11,874 nt of DNA from the NCBI GenBank assembly GCA_016550425.1, contig JABXGS010000073.1:1-11874 (forward strand). Direction: 5' to 3'. The notes under the pieces were generated by a model that saw only the letters and a list, made by a program, of their open reading frames with translations, was not told where the DNA came from and searched no databases. This document shows positions 5,784 to 11,874 of the stretch, piece by piece (the stretch's first letter is position 1; each line of letters opens with the position of its first letter). Made by a program: the position numbers and the translations under genes. The stretch is from an archaeon (GTDB lineage Archaea > Asgardarchaeota > Hermodarchaeia > Hermodarchaeales > Hermodarchaeaceae).

Positions 5784-6191
5784 TTACCATTTAACGTCTT
5801 CGACAAGTTGAGACACTTTACTACAATAGGGACACGTGAGGACCACGGCCCCGATTCGTGGATCATAGGCTAAGTTGTCCCGAGTAGGGGTACCTCCACA
5901 ATGTGGACAGGTAACTTCACTGACATCAAAGTCCCTTGGGAGGTCGACTTGGGCCTGGACAACAACCCGTTCGGGTTGTCGCTGTCCGATATAGCCGAGG
6001 ATGATTGCGACAACAATCAATATCCCGGTGGCACCAAAGAGCATAAGGGCAGTCATTTGGTTTGCGGCAATGTCCCCGACGGTGGCAATCAAGAACATGA
6101 AGCCGAAGAATCCCGCAACGATTGCGATGATTCCGAAGAGAATTGCAATGCAGGTCAAAGCTCTCATATGGGAAAGTGTGCTAGTTTTCAC
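5784..6191 (-). CDS. Two-helix membrane protein with C-terminal zinc ribbon
   Basis: A 135-residue protein starting at GTG 6191, preceded by AAAGGATAAAAG. Helices at about residues 12-36 and 47-68 are hydrophobic, followed by RQPER. A predicted cytosolic zinc ribbon uses CPHC (95-98) and CPYC (120-123). It is divergent from hexulose-6-phosphate synthase. It lies upstream of, and in the same direction as, the soluble zinc-ribbon and Cys-Ala-tail genes, so the three may form one membrane-associated module. The stretch TGCTATAAGC about 35 bases upstream is a likely TATA box. No enzyme motif is present. Confidence 0.75.
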   Translation of the reverse strand: MKTSTLSHMRALTCIAILFGIIAIVAGFFGFMFLIATVGDIAANQMTALMLFGATGILIVVAIILGYIGQRQPERVVVQAQVDLPRDFDVSEVTCPHCGGTPTRDNLAYDPRIGAVVLTCPYCSKVSQLVEDVKW

Positions 6192-6220
6192 CTTTTATCC
6201 TTTCGTGTCATCGTGTTCTA

Positions 6221-6230
6221 GCTTATAGCA
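6221..6230 (-). promoter_or_regulatory. TATA-like box of the zinc-ribbon membrane gene
   Basis: On the minus strand TGCTATAAGC lies about 35 bases before GTG 6191, which would put the start site near 6200 with a very short leader. Confidence 0.35.
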
Positions 6231-6260
6231 AGGTTTTTGCTTACGCCGTTTTTTTACAGA

Positions 6261-6272
6261 ATCCGTACGGAT
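6261..6272. promoter_or_regulatory. Perfect 12-bp palindrome, possible operator
   Basis: ATCCGTACGGAT is its own reverse complement. It lies in the divergent promoter region, 7 bases before the TATA-like TTTATAGG (6280-6287) of the hexulose-6-phosphate synthase gene, a natural position for an archaeal regulator acting on that promoter. Confidence 0.45.
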
Positions 6273-6276
6273 AAGT

Positions 6277-6304
6277 GCCTTTATAGGCGCCGAATCGAGG
6301 AGTG
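6277..6304 (+). promoter_or_regulatory. hps: TATA-like box and ribosome site before hps
   Basis: TTTATAGG sits inside GCCTTTATAGGC (6277-6288), and GAGGAGTG follows at 6297-6304, about 9 bases before GTG 6313. The two signals partly conflict: initiation about 26 bases after this TATA would give an almost leaderless mRNA lacking the ribosome site. One of them may be fortuitous. Confidence 0.35.
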
Positions 6305-6312
6305 TATAGGTT

Positions 6313-6999
6313 GTGCTGACCATGGTTCGACTGCAAGTTGCCTTAGACTTCGAAAATTTGGATAACGCAATCAAAGTTGCGGAACAAGTTGCGCCGTATG
6401 TGGATATCATGGAGGCAGGAACCCCGCTAATAAAAGCAGAAGGTATTGGCGCCGTGAAATCGCTCAAGAAAGCGTATCCGAATAAGGCGGTATGTGCAGA
6501 TCTCAAAACTGCGGATGCAGGCTATTTAGAGGTGCGGATGGCAGCCCAGGCCTCAGCGGATATTGTTACCGTATTAGCTGATGCCTATAATGAAACCCTC
6601 ATTGGTGCACTAAAAGCAGCGCATGAATTTGATGTTGAAGTGATGGTGGATTTAATTGTCTCCCGTATTCCCATGAGTCGACTTGCCGATATTTTAGGGC
6701 TTTCCTATAAGGGCACAGATATTCACTATGCGTGTGTTCACAGTGGGTTGGACCGTCGAGCCGCACGGCGTGCGCCCTTATCGGAATTAGAGTCGGTTTC
6801 ACGATTGCGTGGTCACCCTTGTCTTGCTGTTGCTGGCGGAATCCGAGTTGCAGATTTACCCAATATCTTAGAGTATCCGGTGGAGATTGTGATTGCTGGA
6901 GGGGGTATCACCAAGGCTAAGAATCCCGCTCGCGCTGCAAAAGCATTTCAGCAAGGAATTCAAAAATTTACAACAATAGAGCCTAAAAAAGCCACCTAG
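6313..6999 (+). CDS. hps: 3-hexulose-6-phosphate synthase (OMP decarboxylase superfamily)
   Basis: A 228-residue barrel enzyme expected to interconvert ribulose-5-phosphate plus formaldehyde and hexulose-6-phosphate. In archaea the reverse direction commonly supplies pentose phosphates. The family signature is clear: LQVALDFENLDNA at the start, EAGTPLI (34-40), the metal/acid motif ADLKTADAG (62-70), VMVDLI (110-115), VHSGLD (142-147), AVAGGI (172-177) and IAGGGIT (194-200). After VHSGLD the usual Gln and Gly positions appear changed (RRAARRAP), so activity on the same substrate is likely but not certain; 3-keto-gulonate-6-phosphate decarboxylase is the main alternative. GTG 6313 has a GAGGAG site; ATG 6322 is the other candidate start. 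The stop interlocks with the convergent topoisomerase stop. No isomerase or Fae gene is adjacent. Confidence 0.88.
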   Translation: MLTMVRLQVALDFENLDNAIKVAEQVAPYVDIMEAGTPLIKAEGIGAVKSLKKAYPNKAVCADLKTADAGYLEVRMAAQASADIVTVLADAYNETLIGALKAAHEFDVEVMVDLIVSRIPMSRLADILGLSYKGTDIHYACVHSGLDRRAARRAPLSELESVSRLRGHPCLAVAGGIRVADLPNILEYPVEIVIAGGGITKAKNPARAAKAFQQGIQKFTTIEPKKAT

Positions 7000-8753
7000 T
7001 TTTTCGCTGGTTCGTGTTCGTTAGCAATCCAAGCGAATTTGCGTTGGAGCGTCTTCGAGTAGAAGTCTTTCCAATCATAATCGACCTGATGTCCCCAATC
7101 TCGATAGATACGGGGGTCAATATAGGATTTGAGGCTTGTGCCTAAATTCCATGTCCGGGTTTTTTTGGCAATGTCGATTTGTGCGTTTAATTTGTCTTTG
7201 GCGTCTCTGGCGCGGGCTAGACGTTCTTTCGCGGTTTCAACACTTCGTCGGGTAGTGGCGATTGAGGATGTATACGGTCGATTTTTACCCCGTGGGATAG
7301 GTTTTCCCTTCTCCTTCAATTGTTGGAGCTTCATTTTTTGCTTGGTTTCGAGTTCTTTCAATCGCGCTTGCCGGGCTTCTAAATTTTGTTTAGCTTTTTG
7401 AATCCGTTCTCTTGCTTTCTTTTGTCGTTCCCGGAAACGTTGTAGCCGCCTTTTCCACCCTTTAGGCTCTTGTTTGGTATGGTTACATACAATCGCTGCA
7501 TCAAGATTTGCCTGTTTTGCGGCGTTCTTCTTCACCCATTTGGGATCTCCAGGTTTTACCTTTGAATGACTTAAAGAAGTTCGGACGGTGCTACTAGCAT
7601 GATAGGTCCGGAAGACCTTCGCTGTGAGTCCTGGCATAATCTCTGAAAGAAATGCATTCACGTTACGACTTTTGACATCAGGAAAAATTTGGGGTTCAAC
7701 CCTAGTTGGATGCGCTCTTCCCTTGGGGTTGCTTTGGCTTGGTGCTCGAGCATTATTGAGTAGTTCCTGTAACTCCTCGACAACTTCAGGAGGGAGCTTT
7801 GCTGTCTTATGCCACGGAACAGAATCCTTGCCCAAGAACTCGAATTCCACCTCACCATTGGCTTTTATTGTAACATGCTCAGGTCGAAGGGTGGTAGCCC
7901 CGACCGTGTCAGCTTCATCAGGATCCTTTTCGTCTCCCACTCGCAGACTTAAGACATCAATAAGATAGCAGGCAGTAGCAATTTGGCGTCGGCGGGCACG
8001 TTTCGCGTTCATCCCATCTTGGATAGCCCGACGGACCACCTTAATCCGCTTGGCTAGTTGCTGGGCCATATCAAATTTCTGTGCCTCACGGTCTTGCTTC
8101 ATAGGTGCAGTATCAGAAACCCAGACATACTTGGTTTTCCCTGAGAGCTTATCTTCCCAGCGAGCAATCCAGAGGCTATCAGTTTGCCAAACGCGCCCTG
8201 CCCAGTTACCCTCGGGCATGGGTGCATCCGGGCTTAAATTCAGGGTGATGTCCTTTTGTTGGGGACCGGGCTTCCATCTTCCCCGCAGCGGATGTTTGCC
8301 ACGTCCCATGAAAATACAGCTTGGTTCAGCTGTCCAGTTTGAAATTTCGATGTGCGCTCCATCAATTGTTGCATACCCATATTGTTCGCGGAGGGTCTCC
8401 CGGGTTTCTTTCCGCTGTGTGGCCAATGCCTTACGGTCTTCCTTTGTCATGGCTTCTTTCCGTTGCTGTTCGCGATCTCTACGAACAATACCTTCCTGAA
8501 AGAGGGGTTCCAATTGGATTTCCTGGGGTTTTAGGACCGGTTTAATACCTAACGCCTTGCTGAAATCCTTCAAAAAATTACGAACAAATACTTGGTCTTC
8601 CCAATAACCAAGATGTCGTTTCGCGACGAAAGCCATTGCCATCTGTTCTTGCTGGGCATCGAGCGTGTATTCTGTACCCCGGATGGTCAGCACCATATCT
8701 GTGGGATTAGGAAGTTCGATAATCCGGATGCCATTATGAACTAGCTGTTCCAT
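6996..8753 (-). CDS. topIB: DNA topoisomerase IB (eukaryotic type)
   Basis: This 585-residue protein relaxes DNA supercoils through a 3'-phosphotyrosyl intermediate. The core is readily aligned with eukaryotic topoisomerase I. The catalytic set is complete: R271 in LSLRVGDEKD, K309 in FLGKDSVPWH, R382 in TAKVFRTYHAS, H425 in VCNHTK, and the nucleophile Y544 in LKSYIDPRI. The N-terminal DNA-binding region includes GRGKHPLRGRWK (150-161). A highly charged coiled-coil linker spans about 433-532, between the core and the tyrosine domain. Length suits archaeal members, which lack the long eukaryotic N-terminal tail. ATG 8753 follows CGAGGAA by about 10 bases, and an in-frame stop lies a few codons upstream, so the start is secure. 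It appears monocistronic and converges on hps. Its codon usage is ordinary. Confidence 0.97.
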   Translation of the reverse strand: MEQLVHNGIRIIELPNPTDMVLTIRGTEYTLDAQQEQMAMAFVAKRHLGYWEDQVFVRNFLKDFSKALGIKPVLKPQEIQLEPLFQEGIVRRDREQQRKEAMTKEDRKALATQRKETRETLREQYGYATIDGAHIEISNWTAEPSCIFMGRGKHPLRGRWKPGPQQKDITLNLSPDAPMPEGNWAGRVWQTDSLWIARWEDKLSGKTKYVWVSDTAPMKQDREAQKFDMAQQLAKRIKVVRRAIQDGMNAKRARRRQIATACYLIDVLSLRVGDEKDPDEADTVGATTLRPEHVTIKANGEVEFEFLGKDSVPWHKTAKLPPEVVEELQELLNNARAPSQSNPKGRAHPTRVEPQIFPDVKSRNVNAFLSEIMPGLTAKVFRTYHASSTVRTSLSHSKVKPGDPKWVKKNAAKQANLDAAIVCNHTKQEPKGWKRRLQRFRERQKKARERIQKAKQNLEARQARLKELETKQKMKLQQLKEKGKPIPRGKNRPYTSSIATTRRSVETAKERLARARDAKDKLNAQIDIAKKTRTWNLGTSLKSYIDPRIYRDWGHQVDYDWKDFYSKTLQRKFAWIANEHEPAKN

Positions 8754-8896
8754 TGGAAGGGTTCCTCGTTTTCATGTTTCTGCGCCATCAATACCCTTTG
8801 ATATTTTAAGGGTTTGGGGATGCTAGTCAAGCTATGGGTAATTTGGCATAATAGTTGAATTAGAATCTTTTTCCTTATCACCACTATTTTTTTCAT
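8741..8896 (-). CDS. Possible 51-codon leader ORF upstream of topoisomerase IB
   Basis: ATG 8896 opens a 51-codon frame that begins MKKIVVIRKKILIQLLCQI, basic then hydrophobic, and ends at a TAG inside the topoisomerase reading frame, overlapping its start by 13 bases. GGAGGT lies only 3 bases before the ATG: a strong ribosome site, but closer than usual. It could be a small peptide gene, a regulatory leader ORF, or chance. A likely topoisomerase TATA box (about 8799-8808) lies inside it, which weakens the case. Confidence 0.25.
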   Translation of the reverse strand: MKKIVVIRKKILIQLLCQITHSLTSIPKPLKYQRVLMAQKHENEEPFQWNS

Positions 8897-8925
8897 CAGA
8901 CCTCCGAGGTTTAAAGAAGAGATGG
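8754..8925. promoter_or_regulatory. Intergenic region with likely topoisomerase promoter
   Basis: Within this spacer the minus strand shows CTTAAAATATCA (8810-8799), a TATA-like box about 50 bases before ATG 8753. It is bracketed by the inverted repeat ACCCTT (8793-8798) / AAGGGT (8808-8813). Another near-perfect dyad, ACCTC-C-GAGGT, lies at 8900-8910, just after the upstream membrane gene. No RNA gene is seen. Confidence 0.4.
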
Positions 8926-9342
8926 CTAGGGGGTAGTTTCAGAGGTTTCAATGAAGTATTGTTCGAAGAAACTGAAAATGGCATTACCGAGGAGACAACC
9001 AGCTAGTCCGAGTAGTCCTCCAATGAGGACAATAATTGCTGACAAGGCTGCACCTAATCCTTCTAATCCTGCAAGTGCCCCAAAGAGCTCGAGGACCGCG
9101 ATTCCACCAAAGGCCAGATGTATGCCCACTAATAGTCCCCATGCTGTAAGACCGCCCAGGAAACCGATAAGTGCTGCCCGTGAGTATCGTCGAACGAAGA
9201 ACCCTGCGATAGCTGCAGCGAGAATGGCCCCAGGCCAACTCAAAAGGTAGAGCAAGACCATCGTCAATACGAGGAGGAGTAAGTAGGTTTTGACAAGATT
9301 TTGCTTTACAAAGGTTTCATAGATTTGCTGTGCAATGGACAT
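8926..9342 (-). CDS. Small four-helix membrane protein
   Basis: A 138-residue, very hydrophobic protein. Likely helices lie at about residues 17-34, 36-50, 55-78 (with Gly-rich GFLGGLTAWG), 80-97 and 99-120. The Ala/Gly/Leu-rich helices and acidic tail (ETSETTP) carry no catalytic motif. It starts 6 bases after the stop of the acylase gene. Its ribosome site, GGGGTGA, overlaps that stop codon (TGA at 9351-9349), so translation is very likely coupled. The context suggests a partner, anchor or accessory for the secreted acylase, but the function is unknown and I do not recognise the family. Confidence 0.8.
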   Translation of the reverse strand: MSIAQQIYETFVKQNLVKTYLLLLVLTMVLLYLLSWPGAILAAAIAGFFVRRYSRAALIGFLGGLTAWGLLVGIHLAFGGIAVLELFGALAGLEGLGAALSAIIVLIGGLLGLAGCLLGNAIFSFFEQYFIETSETTP

Positions 9343-9348
9343 TACGTA

Positions 9349-11874
9349 TCACCCCGTTAGTACCAAGATTGATTCTACTCGAATAGGCAGGAGAAGCATA
9401 TCATCAATATCAAAGTAGATATAGTCGACATGGTAGTCCCCTACTAAGAAGAGCTGGAAGAGTTGATCGCTGTAATGGCGTGAGAGTGGATGCCCACTTT
9501 CACCTCCAGGAATTACACTAAGCGCGTGCCACACATCGTTAAAATTCACAATGAGTCGTTCACTCGGACCACCGCCTGCAGCGCCTTGTTCGCGTGCCCA
9601 CATGTTTACTCGAGATGGATTCACGGTCACACCGCTCCCATCCGCTGGAATCGGTTCATGTCCTAAGGCGTCCCCAACCATATGCGAGTAGACGACGAAG
9701 TGGAACTTATCCCATGTCCATTGGCTCACATCTGTACCCTCTTCCTCTGTCAAGGCCTCCATAGCCTCAATGAAGGAACTGAGAATGATATCATCACGTG
9801 TTTCGGTGGAGCTGGTAGTAGTATCATTGAACCAGTGAGAAGTCGGATTAAACCGAGTTAGATTTTCTAGAATGACTGGAGAAGGCCAAAGAAGACCGCC
9901 GCGATTTGTAGGATATTCATCAGCGAAGACGAATTCATTATAATAGTCATACCATGCCCGCCAAATGGTGGGCGCCGCCCATTCTTTCAACATGGTGAAA
10001 TTCCATGGGCGCAATTCGTCAATGGCGTCGGACAACACGGGATCACTAGTAATGGATGGTGACGCATTATCGAAGGCATCAATGAGATATGGAACTAAGG
10101 CTTCTGCGGCCGTGTCTAGTACATCATTTTGGATGCGCTTCATATCATCAACTGTGATACTGTCATCGCTTTCCAGCATCTGAATTATGCGTCGGGCACG
10201 GTAGCCAGGTGCATAACCTTGATGAATATAGTAAGGATAGGCAGACGGTCCTTGTACTGCTGCAAGCTGGTTTGCACTCACGACCCAACCACGGTCAGGA
10301 TTAAGTGATAATGGTAACGCATCAAAATCTACATAGTCAATCCATTCGCCTTCACCTGCAGATCCGTTGTGGGGGAGGCCCCCATACCATTCTGCGCGAA
10401 TCGGCCAGTGACCCGTGGGTCGAATGGCAATGTTTCCATAGATGTCGGCAAAGACAATGTTTTGCGAGATGGTCCACCAGAATTTTTGACCTTCAATGAA
10501 TTCGGTGTAATTTCGTGCCATGGTCATTCTATTCAAGGCAATTAATTCGTAACTTGGTTCGCCTCCATTCCACCGTTGTGCAATAACGTAGTCATTGTAA
10601 TTGGTACCCACATCAGACATGATAGGACCATGGACACTCCGTCTGATGGTGTGATAATAGGGAGCTTCACCTTTAACCTGAATAATCGTGGTTTCTTCTT
10701 CAAAGGTGTGCCAGGCACCATTGTACCAATATTCGTTTGGATTCGAGGGATTGATGTTATAGTAATACCAGTCGATGACATCAGCGGCAACATTGGTAAA
10801 GCCCCAGGCAACATATTCGGTGTGTCCAGCGATGATGAGAGGAACACCTGGAGGAACGAAGCCATAGATATTCCGCCCTGTATCAGCGGCTACGAGGTGC
10901 GCTTGATACCAAATGGCAGGAACATCACGAGAAAGATGCATATCATTGCAAAGAATTGGTCTTCCAGTCTCAGATTTAGTGCTGTTGACCGCCCAATTAT
11001 TGGAACCAATGAAATCCCCTTGCCATCGTGACAGGATATTTTCTGGATCAGGGATATTCTCGGTCCAGGATAAGATATCAGAAATCGATTGTTGCAAGGA
11101 GTCAGGGATATCTTTAGCATTGATATCAGAGGATGGGGGAGGAATGTAGGTAGCCCCATATTCAGGGACAACAGGGGTTTGGAGAGGTGGATTTAATGGG
11201 AAAAGTTCCCATGCGGAATCGTTCCCTAATTCTGCTATAGTATTGGCAAATTGGAGATCGGTGTCAGACCATGAGAGCCCATAGTCGAGGATTCGTCCGA
11301 CAGAGATTGAATCGATCAGAGTCCAAGGGCGGGGACGGTAGTTCAGGAGCTTGAATTCAAGAGGCAGGTTTGGTCCCACATTTGCGATAAAAAAGTTCAC
11401 CCCATTTACAAACGCTTCCATATTCGCTACAAGCGTTGTATTTTCTTCATCTTCCTGAGCATACATATGATCAATGGTCAATTGCGCAGCGCGTTCCATA
11501 CCAAGCGTACGGAGAAACCGGTCCGCAGAAATATAATTGGGACCAAGAATCTCGGCAAGTTGACCGCGGGCTTGACGTCGCGTAATATCCATTTGCCAAA
11601 GCCGATCTTGTGCTTGCACATACCCGAATGCAAAGTACAAATCCGGTTCATTAGTCGCGTAAATGTGGGGGATCCCCCAATTGTCTCGGACTACAGTTAC
11701 CTGTTCAGATAGACCAGGAACATGAACACTAGCATAGGGAGGGTGATCAGCATCTTGATACACTGTCCAGATGCCCGTAAAGGGGTCTATGAGCCCACCA
11801 AGTGGAGGGATGATGTCCAGAGGAATGATAAGAATGACAGACATACTGATGACAAGTGCAAGGGCAATGGCAAA
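9349..11874 (-). CDS. Penicillin-acylase-family Ntn hydrolase, 5' end off window
   Basis: The frame stays open to the right edge, so the true start lies outside; 841 residues are visible. The extra N-terminal residues (FAIALALVIS, then MSVILII) form a hydrophobic signal or anchor segment. Residues below are numbered from the Met at 11844. The alpha-subunit signature appears at 50-101 (RDNWGIPHIYATNEPDLY, then AQDRLWQMDITRRQARGQLAEILG). The autocatalytic cleavage site is FIGSNNWAV, with S281 (codon at 11004-11002) as the expected new N-terminal nucleophile. Downstream, GHTEYVAWGFTNVAADVIDWY matches the conserved beta-subunit region. Family members hydrolyse amide bonds of penicillins, acyl-homoserine lactones or related N-acyl compounds outside the membrane; the substrate cannot be assigned from sequence. 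It forms a unit with the membrane gene directly downstream. Confidence 0.93.
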   Translation of the reverse strand, partial: FAIALALVISMSVILIIPLDIIPPLGGLIDPFTGIWTVYQDADHPPYASVHVPGLSEQVTVVRDNWGIPHIYATNEPDLYFAFGYVQAQDRLWQMDITRRQARGQLAEILGPNYISADRFLRTLGMERAAQLTIDHMYAQEDEENTTLVANMEAFVNGVNFFIANVGPNLPLEFKLLNYRPRPWTLIDSISVGRILDYGLSWSDTDLQFANTIAELGNDSAWELFPLNPPLQTPVVPEYGATYIPPPSSDINAKDIPDSLQQSISDILSWTENIPDPENILSRWQGDFIGSNNWAVNSTKSETGRPILCNDMHLSRDVPAIWYQAHLVAADTGRNIYGFVPPGVPLIIAGHTEYVAWGFTNVAADVIDWYYYNINPSNPNEYWYNGAWHTFEEETTIIQVKGEAPYYHTIRRSVHGPIMSDVGTNYNDYVIAQRWNGGEPSYELIALNRMTMARNYTEFIEGQKFWWTISQNIVFADIYGNIAIRPTGHWPIRAEWYGGLPHNGSAGEGEWIDYVDFDALPLSLNPDRGWVVSANQLAAVQGPSAYPYYIHQGYAPGYRARRIIQMLESDDSITVDDMKRIQNDVLDTAAEALVPYLIDAFDNASPSITSDPVLSDAIDELRPWNFTMLKEWAAPTIWRAWYDYYNEFVFADEYPTNRGGLLWPSPVILENLTRFNPTSHWFNDTTTSSTETRDDIILSSFIEAMEALTEEEGTDVSQWTWDKFHFVVYSHMVGDALGHEPIPADGSGVTVNPSRVNMWAREQGAAGGGPSERLIVNFNDVWHALSVIPGGESGHPLSRHYSDQLFQLFLVGDYHVDYIYFDIDDMLLLPIRVESILVLTG

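Noticed and set aside
8880..8900. Possible C/D-box RNA (TGATGA on the minus strand)
   Set aside because: A C-box-like TGATGA is present, but I found no properly spaced D box or terminal stem.
1..11874. tRNA or rRNA genes
   Set aside because: No cloverleaf or conserved rRNA segment was noticed in the intergenic regions, which are all short.

Overview
The window reads as archaeal chromosome. A eukaryotic-type topoisomerase IB with a full set of catalytic residues, an archaeal-style hexulose-6-phosphate synthase, TATA-like boxes about 25-50 bases before several starts, and small zinc-ribbon and membrane proteins all fit an archaeon. Among archaea, topoisomerase IB is best known in Thaumarchaeota/Caldiarchaeum-type lineages and some Heimdallarchaeia-like Asgards. 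I favour one of these but cannot place it further. No RNA gene, insertion sequence or CRISPR array is visible.

Layout, left to right. (1) Positions 1-452, minus strand: the N-terminal part of a multi-pass membrane protein with a GTG start, running off the left edge. (2) Positions 734-2347, plus: a protein with two related helix-turn-helix (HTH) units, a LAGLIDADG endonuclease-like core that keeps both catalytic aspartates, and a C-terminal HTH. An 8-bp inverted repeat lies just before it. (3) Positions 2374-3280, minus: two overlapping tandem paralogues of unknown function, converging on gene 2. (4) Positions 3281-3521: an AT-rich spacer holding a TATA box, nested repeats and a long hairpin next to a stop codon. 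(5) Positions 3522-6191, minus: a membrane protein with a zinc ribbon, a soluble zinc-ribbon protein, and a large single-pass membrane protein ending in a Cys-Ala repeat tail, possibly one operon. (6) Positions 6313-6999, plus: hexulose-6-phosphate synthase, divergent from region 5. (7) Positions 6996-8753, minus: topoisomerase IB, whose stop codon interlocks with that of region 6. A possible 51-codon leader ORF lies upstream. (8) Positions 8926-11874, minus: a secreted or membrane-anchored penicillin-acylase-family Ntn hydrolase (5' end off the window), followed 6 bases later by a four-helix membrane protein that appears translationally coupled to it.

The most unusual signal is compositional. 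Two unrelated genes, one on each strand, carry internal blocks in which pyrimidine-ending codons almost always end in C, while Gln, Lys and Glu codons end in A. The blocks have sharp edges against ordinary codon usage in the same reading frame. They also create long spurious antisense reading frames and a G-run cluster. The most likely candidates for an undescribed system are the HTH-LAGLIDADG-HTH protein with its presumed operator (and perhaps the convergent paralogue pair), and the zinc-ribbon/Cys-Ala-tail membrane trio.
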